Counted from the first letter of the stretch, positions 45,520 to 55,027 are shown. The stretch is DNA of 64,000 nucleotides from CBDBKL01 sp965206675 (GCA_965206675.1 CBDBKL010000007.1:186001-250000); one strand, 5' to 3'. Notes: generated from the sequence alone by a model not told the origin. Numbers and translations are program-made.

Positions 45520-46286
45520 TTGAGATTTATAGGATAGTGAATAATAATAGGATGACCTTCAAAGGATTTAAATACTGTCCGTTCAATAACATCCATAATA
45601 CATTGTTTAAGTTTTAAATCTGTTATTGTACCTCTAATAAGACGTACAGAAGATGTCTTCCCATTTGGTCGAATTGTGAAATTTAAATGAATTTCCCATT
45701 TTTTTGTAGGATTTGTTTTAAGAAATTTTATGGAGCATTTCTTTAGAAAGGATTCTCGTTTTATAAGGACATCTTTAATATATTCATTTGATAGAGATAT
45801 TTTACTGATTTTTTCTTGAAAATTAATATTCATATTTTTAGCTTTTTCTATAGGTTTGGATTCAATATCTTGAATTTGTCCAGATTTTGAAATTATAAGG
45901 CGACCAGAAGAGCCGGAAGATAAAATTTTAAAATCTCCTTGGAAAAAGGTTATAAAAGAAAAATTTTGTTTTTTCTCAAAAAACAATTTAGAGTTTTGTT
46001 CAATTTCTAATTGGAAATTTGGAAAAATTTGAAGAAAAGCTTTTGAATCTTTTGAAGTCCTAAGTGTATCAAATTGTCTTAACTTTGTTTCGTCTTTTGC
46101 TTTATAATAGGTTAGACTTTTTTCTTTTTTAATATGAGCGTCTCCTTTGTGTGACTTTAATATTCCAATAACAGGACGTGAATCTTCAATTTTAAAATAT
46201 TTTTGTATAAGTTGAAAAAGTTCTTTATTAAAAAAAATAAGAATTAGAGCAAACATAAGAGCTGCAAATAATTTTATAGATTTCAT
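45498..46286 (-). CDS. Anchored protein with FecR-like and AgmX/PglI-type regions
   Basis: The ATG at 46286 is preferred because AAGGA lies 9 bases upstream; the ATG at 46295 touches this sequence. The protein has one N-terminal membrane segment and a FecR-like beta region (TLRTSKDSKAFLQIFPNFQLEIEQNS). Its C-terminal domain pattern (HLNFTIRPNGKTSSVRLIRG...LKQCIMDVIERTVFKSFEGHP) matches the TonB-like/AgmX-PglI C-terminus. Such ends occur in myxobacterial gliding and envelope-linking proteins. Here it likely acts in the periplasm. Confidence 0.75.
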   Translation of the reverse strand: MKSIKLFAALMFALILIFFNKELFQLIQKYFKIEDSRPVIGILKSHKGDAHIKKEKSLTYYKAKDETKLRQFDTLRTSKDSKAFLQIFPNFQLEIEQNSKLFFEKKQNFSFITFFQGDFKILSSGSSGRLIISKSGQIQDIESKPIEKAKNMNINFQEKISKISLSNEYIKDVLIKRESFLKKCSIKFLKTNPTKKWEIHLNFTIRPNGKTSSVRLIRGTITDLKLKQCIMDVIERTVFKSFEGHPIIIHYPINLNYRKSLK

Positions 46287-46369
46287 TAAAATCATTCCTT
46301 ATTTTACAATAAAAAAGCATTTTATAAAGATATATGTAATAACTCATATTTTACTCGTTTTGAAATATC

Positions 46370-46502
46370 TGAGAGAGAGCATTTCTAAAGGATTTCAAAA
46401 CGCAGTTCTCTAAAGCGCAGGGCGTATCCTCGAAGAGGAGACGAGCCTGCGGCCTTTAGAGCTGTTTGAGGATTTGGAAGCCTTTAGAAATGCTCTCTCT
46501 CA
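46370..46502. repeat. Repeat family C: 133-bp hairpin element
   Basis: The 22-base ends are perfect inverted repeats (46370-46391 and 46481-46502). Inner arms also pair in part (TCTCTAAAG near 46406 with CCTTTAGAG near 46453), and the tip contains CCTC/GAGG. The whole therefore folds as one long imperfect hairpin. It fills much of the 377-bp space between the FecR-like gene and secG. The remaining bases up to 46640 show no gene. Confidence 0.85.
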
Positions 46503-46642
46503 AAGACGTTCAAAAACTTTTGTAAGACTATCTGTACTCTTGGGTATGCCTCAATCGCTCCTTATTAGTTTTTATCAAAATCTACGCAAATAGAGTTAGC
46601 CTTCGATTTTTTTAGCGATATGACAAATATATATTATGAACG

Positions 46643-46667
46643 ATAAAGAGAAAAGACGTCTCTTTAT
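46643..46667 (-). terminator. Hairpin overlapping the secG stop
   Basis: ATAAAGAGA pairs with TCTCTTTAT (9 bp) around a 7-base loop. It covers the minus-strand secG stop codon. No T tract follows, so it is at best a weak terminator or a 3'-end stabiliser. Confidence 0.35.
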
Positions 46668-46999
46668 TTAGGGATAGTCTCAGGGTTTTGTTTTTCTATT
46701 GGCGGCAATGTATCAGTTTTTGGTGCCTCTGTGCCTTGGGTTGGTGGTAGGGTATCGAGAGCACTTTTTGAAGTTGTGGCGGTAAATTTTGAAAGCATGA
46801 TAGATGTGATGGCAAAAATAATAATAATGACCCGTGTGGCTTTAGTTAGTACATTTGTTGCCCCTGTTGCTCCTAAAATAGAATTTGAACTGGAGCCACC
46901 GCCAAAAGCTCCGAGACTTCCGCCCTTAGCGTCTTGCATGAGAACAACCAGTATTAATAGGACAGCGATAATAATATGAACAACACCTAGGAATTCCAT
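46664..46999 (-). CDS. secG: Protein-export membrane protein SecG
   Basis: SecG is the small subunit of the SecYEG channel. The 111-residue protein has two membrane segments (about 5-22 and 55-72) around the signature LMQDAKGGSLGAFGGGSSS. The C-terminal tail is Pro/Thr-rich. GGAGA lies upstream of the ATG. It follows tpiA at a distance of 70 bp on the same strand order gap-pgk-tpiA; secG is transcribed toward lower coordinates from its own start at 46999. The gap-pgk-tpiA-secG order is common in bacteria. Confidence 0.94.
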   Translation of the reverse strand: MEFLGVVHIIIAVLLILVVLMQDAKGGSLGAFGGGSSSNSILGATGATNVLTKATRVIIIIFAITSIMLSKFTATTSKSALDTLPPTQGTEAPKTDTLPPIEKQNPETIPK

Positions 47000-47069
47000 T
47001 TCATCTCCAAAATAAGGTCGTAGTATGGGAATCTATAAGGGGAAAGTCTACTTTTTGATAAGACATTAC

Positions 47070-47831
47070 TCATCGCGTTATGGTAGAGTTATTAATAATA
47101 CGACTTAATTTTTGCGGGCTCAGAGATGCGCTTCCGATTAAAAATCCATCGACATTCTCTATTTTTGCAATTTCTGAGCAGTTTTCTGGGTTAACACTTC
47201 CGCCATATAGAATATGTGTGTGTTCTGCTAAAAGTTCACCACCGAGTTCATTTAAGTAAGATTTAATGACTTTGTGTGCATCAAGAATATGTTCTGGTTT
47301 GGCAACATTTCCTGTACCGATGGCCCAAACAGGCTCATAGGCAATAATAATATTTTTCCCTTCATTAAAATGTTTCAAACCCATTTTGAGCTGATTGAGT
47401 AAGACGTCCTGTGTTTTTCTACCTTCTCTTTCTTCCAAAGTTTCTCCTATACACAGTATAGGAGTCATAAAGTATTTTTGTATGGAGTGTATTTTTTTTG
47501 AAATAGCTAAATCCGTTTCGCCAAATAGTCTACGGCGTTCACTATGACCGACAAGGACATATTCGGCTCCATATTCAGCTAAGATTTTAGGAGAGGTTTC
47601 TCCTGTGAAGGGGCCCGATTCCTCAAAATGGGAGTTTTGAGCACCCCATTTCATATAAGAGCCACTAAGGGCTTTTCGAATAACGGATAAACAAATAGTA
47701 CTTGGTAATAAGATAACGTCTTTATGCACTCTGCGATCAATAAGTCTTAAGAATTCTTCTATGAATTTTTCAGTTTCTCTTGGATTTTTGTTCATTTTCC
47801 AATTTGCTGTAAATAGTAATCGCTTATTCAT
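47070..47831 (-). CDS. tpiA: Triosephosphate isomerase
   Basis: TpiA interconverts dihydroxyacetone phosphate and glyceraldehyde 3-phosphate. The 253-residue barrel has NWKMN (catalytic Lys region), VGHSERRRLFGE (catalytic His), AYEPVWAIGTG (catalytic Glu) and the phosphate loop YGGSVNPEN. Length is normal. It follows pgk after 13 bases, so gap-pgk-tpiA-secG is probably one operon. Confidence 0.97.
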   Translation of the reverse strand: MNKRLLFTANWKMNKNPRETEKFIEEFLRLIDRRVHKDVILLPSTICLSVIRKALSGSYMKWGAQNSHFEESGPFTGETSPKILAEYGAEYVLVGHSERRRLFGETDLAISKKIHSIQKYFMTPILCIGETLEEREGRKTQDVLLNQLKMGLKHFNEGKNIIIAYEPVWAIGTGNVAKPEHILDAHKVIKSYLNELGGELLAEHTHILYGGSVNPENCSEIAKIENVDGFLIGSASLSPQKLSRIINNSTITR

Positions 47832-47844
47832 ATATATTCTCCCA

Positions 47845-49032
47845 TTAGCGATTTCTTTTTAATGCTTCCAAACCAGGAAGAGATTTTCCCTGAAGGTATT
47901 CAAGGCTAGCTCCTCCTCCTGTAGAAATATGAGTTATTTTTGAAGATAGGCCAGAGATATTAACAGCAGCAGCAGAGTCACCTCCGCCTACAACAGTAGT
48001 GCCATCGCTTTCTGCTAAAGCTTTGGTAATAGATAGTGTTCCCTGAGCAAACTCTTCTGTTTCAAATATTCCCATCGGACCATTCCAAAATACCGTTTTT
48101 GCATCTCTAAGTATATTAGAAAAATATTCTTGGGTCTTAGGGCCAATATCGACACCTATCCAATTTTCTGGAATTGAACTATTATTGGTTATTTTTTTAG
48201 CACCTGGATCTTTTAAGTTCGTAGCAATGATATGATCTTTAGGCAGATAGAGAGATTTTCCTCGTATTTTAAGGCGTTCTATAAGACTTTTTGCAACGCT
48301 TAGATTTTCTTTATCAACAAGAGAGTTACCAATAGATATTCCTTGTGCCTGTAGAAATGTATAGGACATAGCACCACCAATAATGAGTCCATCAATTTTA
48401 TCAATTAGATTTTCAATGAGAATGATTTTGTCTTTTATCTTTGAGCCTCCCATTACAATATAGTAGGGAGATTTGGATGTCGTCATAAGATGATTTAAAT
48501 ATTTTAATTCTTTTAAGATTAAAAAACCAGCGGCTTTAAGGGGCATCATTTTAGGTAGGCTTTCCACAGAGGCATGAGGTCTATGACAAACCCCAAAAGC
48601 ATCATTAATATAAATATCAGAATAGCTGGACCAAATTTTAGCCAGTTTTTCTGAGTTTTTAGTTTCACCTTCTACGAATCGTAGGTTTTCCAATAGTATA
48701 ATTTTGTTTTCTTTTAAGGATGGAATTAATGCTTTTGGGACATTAGAGTCAGGATCTTCAATCAGATGAATATCATATTTTGTACTTAAAAACTGTCCAA
48801 TAGGCTCAAGGCTTAAATTTTTTCGATCTTCTTTAGGTCTTCCCAAATGAGAGCCTATAATCAGTTTAGCTCCTTGAGATAAAAGATATTCAATTGTAGG
48901 AAGGGATTTTTGAATACGAGTGTCATCGGTAATTGTTCTTTCTTTTAAAGGGACATTTAAATCCAGTCTCAGAAAGACAGCTTTTCTGTCAAATTTTAGA
49001 TTTTCAAGAGTAGGAAGATCTGCAGGATTCAA
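47845..49032 (-). CDS. pgk: Phosphoglycerate kinase
   Basis: Pgk transfers phosphate from 1,3-bisphosphoglycerate to ADP. The 395-residue protein has FLRLDLNVPLKE at the N-terminus, GSHLGRP, then LLENLRFVEGE and NDAFGVCHRPHASV. At the C-terminus it has VGGGDSAAAV and STGGGASLEYLQGK. The start is TTG and overlaps the gap stop (ACTTGA), with AAGGAA upstream, so translation is coupled to gap. Confidence 0.97.
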   Translation of the reverse strand: MNPADLPTLENLKFDRKAVFLRLDLNVPLKERTITDDTRIQKSLPTIEYLLSQGAKLIIGSHLGRPKEDRKNLSLEPIGQFLSTKYDIHLIEDPDSNVPKALIPSLKENKIILLENLRFVEGETKNSEKLAKIWSSYSDIYINDAFGVCHRPHASVESLPKMMPLKAAGFLILKELKYLNHLMTTSKSPYYIVMGGSKIKDKIILIENLIDKIDGLIIGGAMSYTFLQAQGISIGNSLVDKENLSVAKSLIERLKIRGKSLYLPKDHIIATNLKDPGAKKITNNSSIPENWIGVDIGPKTQEYFSNILRDAKTVFWNGPMGIFETEEFAQGTLSITKALAESDGTTVVGGGDSAAAVNISGLSSKITHISTGGGASLEYLQGKSLPGLEALKRNR

Positions 49033-50033
49033 GTTCCTTGTGCCTCAATGTATTTTGTTAAATCTATCATGCGACAAGAAAAGCCCATTTCGTTATCGTA
49101 CCAAGCTACAACCTTAAGCAAATGATCGCCACTAATGAGTGTAGATAATAAGTCGATTGTCGCACTAGCGGGTGATCCCATATAATCTACGCTTACAAGA
49201 GGATCTTTTTCAACTTCAAGAATGCCTTGAAGTGAACCTTCTGCGGCTTTTGTTAACACAGAGTTGACTTGATCTACAGTAACGGGCTTTTCTGTGTGGG
49301 CAACAAAATCCACAAGGCTGACGTTAGGGGTAGGGACTCTGACAGAAAAACCATCAATTTTACCATTCAGTTCGGGAAGAACACTGCCAACAGCGCGAGC
49401 GGCCCCTGTTGTTGTCGGTATCATTGACATAGCTGCGGAGCGAGCCCGTCTGAGATCTTTGTGATGAACATCTAAAATTTTTTGATCATTTGTATAACTG
49501 TGCACTGTTGTCATGAGGCCATTTAAAATTTTGAATTCTTTATGAAGAATATAGGCTACAGGAGCTAGGCAATTTGTAGTACAGGATGCATTACTAATGA
49601 TGGAATGGGATTTGGTATTATATTCTGTATGGTTAACTCCGTAGACTAAAACTTTATCTATGTCTTCTGCTGGTGCTGAAACTATGACTTTTCGGGCTCC
49701 AGCTGAAAGATGTTTTTCAAAATCTTTTTTTTCTTTAAAGGCTCCTGTACACTCTAAAATAATATGAGCGTCCCATTTTTTCCACGGGATATTTGAAGGG
49801 TCTCTTTCTGAAGAGACCGGAATCTTTTGACCATTTATGAGAATAGCGGAGTCATCGTAGGATATATCAGCTTCAAGTTTACCATGAGAGCTATCATATT
49901 TTAATAAGTGAGCTATTGTCCGTGGATTGGATGTATCGTTTATTCCTACAATGTCCAAATGTTTCAATCCATGTCTGAAAATAAGACGTCCAATACGACC
50001 TAGCCCATTAATACCAACCTTAGGACGATTCAC
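49029..50033 (-). CDS. gap: Glyceraldehyde-3-phosphate dehydrogenase
   Basis: The NAD-dependent type I enzyme of glycolysis has 334 residues. It has the Rossmann opening VGINGLGRIGRLIFRHG, the active site SNASCTTNCLAPV (catalytic Cys near 150), HSYTNDQ and WYDNEMGFSCRM. It is the first gene of the gap-pgk-tpiA run. The Asn in VGINDTSNP is at the cofactor-specificity site and fits NAD use, with no certain exclusion of NADP. Confidence 0.97.
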   Translation of the reverse strand: MNRPKVGINGLGRIGRLIFRHGLKHLDIVGINDTSNPRTIAHLLKYDSSHGKLEADISYDDSAILINGQKIPVSSERDPSNIPWKKWDAHIILECTGAFKEKKDFEKHLSAGARKVIVSAPAEDIDKVLVYGVNHTEYNTKSHSIISNASCTTNCLAPVAYILHKEFKILNGLMTTVHSYTNDQKILDVHHKDLRRARSAAMSMIPTTTGAARAVGSVLPELNGKIDGFSVRVPTPNVSLVDFVAHTEKPVTVDQVNSVLTKAAEGSLQGILEVEKDPLVSVDYMGSPASATIDLLSTLISGDHLLKVVAWYDNEMGFSCRMIDLTKYIEAQGT

Positions 50034-50075
50034 TGAAAGACTCCTTTGTTTTGCTCAACATTATGTCGTGTGAAG

Positions 50076-50846
50076 TTAAAAATCAACTGTCCATTTAAAA
50101 AGTCGGTTTGCATTTTGTTCTGTCTGTTCCATTAAATCACTCACATTTATTTGTAAAAGTTCAGCAACTTTTTCAGCTGTGTGTACTAGAAAAGCAGGTT
50201 CATTTTTTTTCCCTCTCATGGGTACGGGAGCTAGATAAGGGGCATCAGTTTCTAAATGAATACGATCTTTTGGTAATCGCCGCACAGTATCGCAAAGGTC
50301 ATTTGATTTTTTAAAAGTAATAATTCCGCTAATAGAAATGTCAAATCCCATATCTAAAGCATATGTTGCAAGTTCGTAGCTTCCTGTGAAGCAGTGCAAG
50401 AGCCCTGATACTTTTCCCCGAAATTCCTTTAAAATATTTTTTGTTTCCGATTCAGCTTCTCTAGTATGGATTTCCACAGGCAATTTCAAATCATGGGCCA
50501 ATTGCATCTGTCTCTTAAACACTTCATATTGAGTGGATTTGGGTGAATGCTCGTAGTAGAAATCAAGTCCTATTTCACCAATGGCTATGACTTCTTTTTG
50601 TCTTTTTTCTTTAATAAAATCTTCAATTTTTTGATTATAATCTTTGGCATTATGGGGATGAATACCTAAGGTGCATGTGACTTTAGGGTAATATTTTTGA
50701 GCTATAGAGAGAACTTTTTCGTGATCTTCTGGACACGTTCCTATGTTGATAAATCTCTTAACCCCTTTTGATTCAGCTTGAGATAAGGCTGTTTCAATAT
50801 CAATATCTAACATGTGGAAATGTGTATGCACATCAGTCCATGGCAT
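50076..50846 (-). CDS. TatD family metal-dependent hydrolase
   Basis: The TatD/YcfH family are metal-dependent DNases of the amidohydrolase fold. The 256-residue protein has metal ligands in DVHTHFHML, EIGLDFYYEHSPK, PVEIHTREAE, HCFTGSYE and ETDAPYLAPVPMRGKKNEP. ATG at 50846 is preferred because AAAGGTGA lies 6 bases upstream; a GTG at 50855 is inside this sequence. It overlaps holB by 14 bp. The tmk-holB-tatD order is widely conserved. Confidence 0.93.
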   Translation of the reverse strand: MPWTDVHTHFHMLDIDIETALSQAESKGVKRFINIGTCPEDHEKVLSIAQKYYPKVTCTLGIHPHNAKDYNQKIEDFIKEKRQKEVIAIGEIGLDFYYEHSPKSTQYEVFKRQMQLAHDLKLPVEIHTREAESETKNILKEFRGKVSGLLHCFTGSYELATYALDMGFDISISGIITFKKSNDLCDTVRRLPKDRIHLETDAPYLAPVPMRGKKNEPAFLVHTAEKVAELLQINVSDLMEQTEQNANRLFKWTVDF

Positions 50847-51804
50847 AGGAATCACCTTTTAAGATATTTTTAGATGTTAACCAAAGGTTTTCAAGAGCTA
50901 ATTGTCGATTGGTGGTTTGTTGAAGAGATTTTTCTGTCTCTATAGCTAATAATTCCAAATTTTCTAATTGATTTTTATCAAGTTTACTAAACTTTTTAAT
51001 TTCTGATGTGGCATCAGCATGGTAAAGATATCTATTTTCTGAAGGAAAAACATAGATGTCTCTTAAAAATTGAATCCATATTTGAATAAGAAATTCTGTA
51101 TTTTCTTTATCTTTTGCATATTCACCTAATATTTCCAAAGGTTTTAAAAGGTCATCATTAAAGAGCTGTGATATAAGTTTTTGAATGGATTTTCGAATTT
51201 TACTTTTTTGAGGATCTTTTAAAGCATTTGCTAGATCTAAGCGTCCCTGGCAGCTTTTGGCTATCCAATCAGGTAAATTCATGACCTGTTTTAATTCATT
51301 AAGATTGAGGGGCGCAAAATGTGTGATCTGAGATCGAGAACGAAGAGTGGGTAGAATATAATTTGGATTTGAAGTTATGAGGAAGAAATATGTACGGCTG
51401 GGTGGTTCTTCTAAGAGTTTTAAGAGTTTATTGCCAGCTTGAGGATTGAGTTTATGGGCATCATTGATAATAATTCCTCTTCCAGAACTTATATTTTTAT
51501 AGGCTGTAAATCGGTGTATAGATCGAATTTCATCAACTTTTATTTGCAGAGTTTCTGTTTGAATTTCCAAGAGGGATTCACTTTGTTGAAGAGCAATTCT
51601 TTGGCATTCAGGACATTTTCCACAAGGCTTTTTAGTTGACTCGCATACAAGAGCTTGGATGAAAGCATGGGCTAATAGACGTTTTCCAATACCAGAGGGG
51701 CCAACAAAAAGATGGGTTGTTGCTAATCTATCTTTTGCAATAGTGTTTAAGAAAGATTTTTTAATATGAGAATGTCCTACAATTTTATTTAAGAGGGGAT
51801 CCAT
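50833..51804 (-). CDS. holB: DNA polymerase III delta' subunit (clamp loader)
   Basis: The 323-residue AAA+ clamp-loader subunit has a Walker A-like GPSGIGKRLLA (about residue 36), a zinc-binding cluster CESTKKPCGKCPEC (about 52-67), IINDAHKLNPQAGNKLLKLLEEPP and sensor region TSNPNYILPTLRSRSQ. It keeps Gly-Lys in the P-loop. It lies between tmk (16-bp overlap) and tatD (14-bp overlap), as in many bacteria. Confidence 0.92.
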   Translation of the reverse strand: MDPLLNKIVGHSHIKKSFLNTIAKDRLATTHLFVGPSGIGKRLLAHAFIQALVCESTKKPCGKCPECQRIALQQSESLLEIQTETLQIKVDEIRSIHRFTAYKNISSGRGIIINDAHKLNPQAGNKLLKLLEEPPSRTYFFLITSNPNYILPTLRSRSQITHFAPLNLNELKQVMNLPDWIAKSCQGRLDLANALKDPQKSKIRKSIQKLISQLFNDDLLKPLEILGEYAKDKENTEFLIQIWIQFLRDIYVFPSENRYLYHADATSEIKKFSKLDKNQLENLELLAIETEKSLQQTTNRQLALENLWLTSKNILKGDSYAMD

Positions 51805-52409
51805 TTTCTCCTCTCAAATTCTTTGAGGACAGCACTCAAAACAGTTTCTTTTGAGAGTTCTGCATTGATAACAAACCATGAATCTTTATTTTCTTTTGCC
51901 TGTTTTTCATAGCTTTCTAAAATTTTTTGATGAAAAGAAAAATCTTCTTTTTCAAAACGATCTTCTTTACGATCTTGGCGTCTTTTTTTGCTCTCTTTGG
52001 GATCTAATCTTAGCAGAACTGTTAAATCGGGGGTTAAATTATGAGTGGCAAACATATTTAACCAGGAAACATCTTTTTCATTTAAACTACGGCCAGCCGC
52101 TTGAAAGGCCAGGCTACTGGCTATAAATCGATCACAGAGAACCCACTGTCCTTTTTTTAATTGAGGGCGGATAAGAGTGTCTACATGTTGAGATCGGATG
52201 GCTTCGTATAAAAGTAGCTCTGTTCTCGGTGTAGGGATCTCTCCATCTGTTTTTAATAAGAAATGGCGAAGTTCTTCACCTAACTTCGTTCCACCAGGTT
52301 CTCTGGTGATACAAAATGGAACTTCATTATGTTTTAATGCTTTGGCGATACCTTGAATAAGAGTTGTTTTTCCAGAGCCATCTAGACCCTCAAAAGCTAT
52401 AAATCGCAT
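51789..52409 (-). CDS. tmk: Thymidylate kinase
   Basis: Tmk phosphorylates dTMP to dTDP. The 206-residue protein has the P-loop FEGLDGSGKTTL, TREPGGT (substrate loop), ELLLYEAIRSQHV and DRFIASSLAFQAAGR. The start at 52409 fits the family (MRFIAFEGLDG); an ATG at 52421 would add MLSP. Neither has a strong ribosome binding site. It overlaps holB by 16 bp and heads the tmk-holB-tatD operon. Confidence 0.95.
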   Translation of the reverse strand: MRFIAFEGLDGSGKTTLIQGIAKALKHNEVPFCITREPGGTKLGEELRHFLLKTDGEIPTPRTELLLYEAIRSQHVDTLIRPQLKKGQWVLCDRFIASSLAFQAAGRSLNEKDVSWLNMFATHNLTPDLTVLLRLDPKESKKRRQDRKEDRFEKEDFSFHQKILESYEKQAKENKDSWFVINAELSKETVLSAVLKEFERRKWIPS

Positions 52410-52664
52410 AGGGCTTAGCATACTTCTAGCTTAAAAATCATGTCACGTTATTTTACTGATAAAAGTAAAAGTCATACTTTTTTCGATTTTTAAATTCTTT
52501 TTTTGAAGGGAGCGTTTCTTAAGAGAGTAAAAAATCTATAAGTGGCATAGAAGTAACCTTGATTTCATATTAGGATTCTATTAAGATTTCTGAAAAACTG
52601 AGAGTTTAAAGAAGGTATAAAAGAGAAAGACAATTTTGAATGGTTTTCCTATTGAGGTATCAAA

Positions 52665-53573
52665 ATGACGCCAAATATTAAGAAAATTCTAAACCACTAT
52701 GGATCGGACTCTCCGGGTGTTTTAAGTCAATTGGCAAAAATTTTAAACCATGGACGCCTTGGAGGCACAGGTAAAGTTGTCATTCTTCCTGTGGATCAGG
52801 GTTTTGAGCATGGACCGGCCAGGAGTTTTGCAAAAAATGAGGCTGCCTATGACCCTTATTATCACTTTAAATTGGCTATTGAGGCGGGATGTAATGCCTA
52901 TGCTGCTCCTTTGGGATTTCTGGAAGCAGGGGCAAGAGAGTTTGCAGGTGAAATTCCTCTCATATTAAAATTAAACAATTCAGATTCTCTTTTTACTCCT
53001 TCAGGTCCCATCTCTGCTGTCACAGGTTCTGTCGAAGCCGCTCTTAGATTAGGTTGTTCAGCTATTGGCTTTACAATTTATCCTGGCAGTTCCAATAGAA
53101 AATACATGTATGAGGAGTTTCAGAGGCTAGCAGAAGAGGCTAAAAGAGCAGGTTTAGCTGTTGTGTGCTGGTCCTATCCTAGAGGAGAGGGGTTATCAAA
53201 AAAAGGTGAAACGGCTATAGATGTTGTATCTTATGCGGCACAAATTGCAGCGCAACTGGGGGCTCATATTGTAAAAGTGAAACCGCCATCTTCACATGTT
53301 GAAATCAATAAAGCTATTTATGAGAATATTTCTATAGAGACGTTAGATCAGAGAGTTTCTCATGTTATGCAGTCCTGTTTTGAGGGAAAGCGAATTGTTA
53401 TTTTTAGTGGTGGAGAAGCTAAGGGTAGGGAAGACATTATTCAGGAGATTAAAAGCATTGCAAAGGGTGGAGGATATGGAAGTATTATGGGACGAAATGC
53501 CTTTCAACGTCCTTTTAAGGAAGCTGTTCAGCTTTTAAAGGACGTTATGGATATTTATGCAGGAAGTTTATGA
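52665..53573 (+). CDS. fbaB: Class I fructose-bisphosphate aldolase (FbaB/DhnA type)
   Basis: The enzyme cleaves or forms fructose 1,6-bisphosphate through a Schiff base. The 302-residue barrel matches the archaeal/bacterial DhnA class: VILPVDQGFEHGPARSF, CSAIGFTIYPGS, CWSYPRGEG, and the Schiff-base Lys in HIVKVKPPSSH (about residue 205), then FSGGEAKG and IMGRNAFQRP. Together with glpX and the gap-pgk-tpiA genes it completes the triose-to-hexose step. Its stop overlaps the lysS start (ATGA). Confidence 0.96.
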   Translation: MTPNIKKILNHYGSDSPGVLSQLAKILNHGRLGGTGKVVILPVDQGFEHGPARSFAKNEAAYDPYYHFKLAIEAGCNAYAAPLGFLEAGAREFAGEIPLILKLNNSDSLFTPSGPISAVTGSVEAALRLGCSAIGFTIYPGSSNRKYMYEEFQRLAEEAKRAGLAVVCWSYPRGEGLSKKGETAIDVVSYAAQIAAQLGAHIVKVKPPSSHVEINKAIYENISIETLDQRVSHVMQSCFEGKRIVIFSGGEAKGREDIIQEIKSIAKGGGYGSIMGRNAFQRPFKEAVQLLKDVMDIYAGSL

Positions 53574-55024
53574 CCAACACTCTTAAAATGGAAAAAAGAA
53601 AAAAGCTTCTTTCTTTAAAAAATAAAGGAATTGATATTTTTCCTTATGAATTTACTCGTACTCATTCTAGTGAAGATCTTCGTAAGACATTTAAAGATTT
53701 AGAGACACAAGATGATCAAAAAATTCAAATGGCGGGTAGGGTTTTAACAAAGAGACCCATGGGAAAAGCTGCTTTTTTTACTTTTCAAGATCAAGAGGGA
53801 ACATTTCAAGGTTATCTCAAAAAAGAAGATCTTTCTGAAAATGATTGTATATCTTTTGAGCACTTGGATATTGGTGATTTTGTAGGGTTAGAGGGTTTTG
53901 TTTTTAAGACAAAAAAGGGAGAATTGAGCTTAAGAGTTAAAGTTTTTAAAATATTGTGCAAAACATTGGAACCATTGCCTGAAAAATTCCATGGTCTGAC
54001 AGATATTGAATTAAGATATAGGTATCGACACCTTGATATGGTGATGAATCCTGAAGTCCGAAAAATTTTTGTTACACGCCACAAAGTTTTTAAAGAGATT
54101 AGACATTTTTTGGATAGTCGAGACTTTTTAGAGATAGAAACTCCTATTTTACAACCTATATATGGAGGAGCTTTTGCTGAACCCTTTGTAACACATCATC
54201 GTTCCTTAGATATGCAACTTTATTTAAAAATCAGCCCTGAACTTTATTTAAAGCGATTGATTGTTGGAGGCTTTGATAAGGTTTATGACTTAAATCGAAA
54301 TTTTAGAAATGAAGGAATTGATCGTTCTCATAATCCAGAATTTACAATGATAGAGTGGTATGAGGCTTATACTGACTATAATTATCAAATGAAACAGTTT
54401 GAAGACTTGGTTTCTACTGTAGCAGAGAGAGTGACTGGAAGTATGAAAATTAATTACCAAGGAAAAAGTATTGATTTTACTCCACCCTGGGAAAGACTTT
54501 CAGTGTATGAAGCTATTCAAAAGTATATGAATATTGATGTCAAAGGTCTTTCTGATAAAGAACTTTGGTCCTGTGCTAAGGATAATGGAACCCTTTTGAA
54601 AGGGCCACCTTCTCGTGGAGAAATGATTTTAGAGATATTTGAATTAGGTTGTGAAAAATATCTTTGGGATCCTGTTTTTATTAAAGATCATCCTATTGAA
54701 TGTTCACCGTTGACAAAAAACCATAGAACGGAAAAAGGATTAGTTGAGAGGTTTGAACCTTTTGTAGCTTGTATGGAATTAGGAAATGCTTATTCTGAGC
54801 TTAATGATCCTATTGAACAAAGAGAAAGATTGATGGAACAGAAAAAAGAGCAAACCCAAGGTGGTTTTATCCCTCCTTTAGATGAAGATTTTCTTCATGC
54901 TCTTGAAGTGGGAATGCCTCCAACGGGTGGCGTGGGTCTTGGTGTAGAGCGTTTGGTTATGCTATTAACAGATTCAGCTAGTATTCGTGATGTTATCCCT
55001 TTTCCTACAATGAAGATAAAGTGA
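53570..55024 (+). CDS. lysS: Lysyl-tRNA synthetase (class II)
   Basis: The 484-residue class II synthetase has an N-terminal OB anticodon-binding domain (about 50-150), motif 2 in FRNEGIDRSHNPEFTMIEWYEAY and motif 3 in GVGLGVERLVMLLT. The presence of ELGNAYSELNDP supports LysRS over AspRS or AsnRS. Its ATG overlaps the fbaB stop. tilS follows after 3 bases, so fbaB-lysS-tilS is a compact operon. Confidence 0.96.
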   Translation: MTNTLKMEKRKKLLSLKNKGIDIFPYEFTRTHSSEDLRKTFKDLETQDDQKIQMAGRVLTKRPMGKAAFFTFQDQEGTFQGYLKKEDLSENDCISFEHLDIGDFVGLEGFVFKTKKGELSLRVKVFKILCKTLEPLPEKFHGLTDIELRYRYRHLDMVMNPEVRKIFVTRHKVFKEIRHFLDSRDFLEIETPILQPIYGGAFAEPFVTHHRSLDMQLYLKISPELYLKRLIVGGFDKVYDLNRNFRNEGIDRSHNPEFTMIEWYEAYTDYNYQMKQFEDLVSTVAERVTGSMKINYQGKSIDFTPPWERLSVYEAIQKYMNIDVKGLSDKELWSCAKDNGTLLKGPPSRGEMILEIFELGCEKYLWDPVFIKDHPIECSPLTKNHRTEKGLVERFEPFVACMELGNAYSELNDPIEQRERLMEQKKEQTQGGFIPPLDEDFLHALEVGMPPTGGVGLGVERLVMLLTDSASIRDVIPFPTMKIK

Positions 55025-55027
55025 TTT

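Noticed and set aside
46731..46979. 82-codon open frame opposite secG
   Set aside because: It is antisense to a clear SecG with known motifs and has no start signal.
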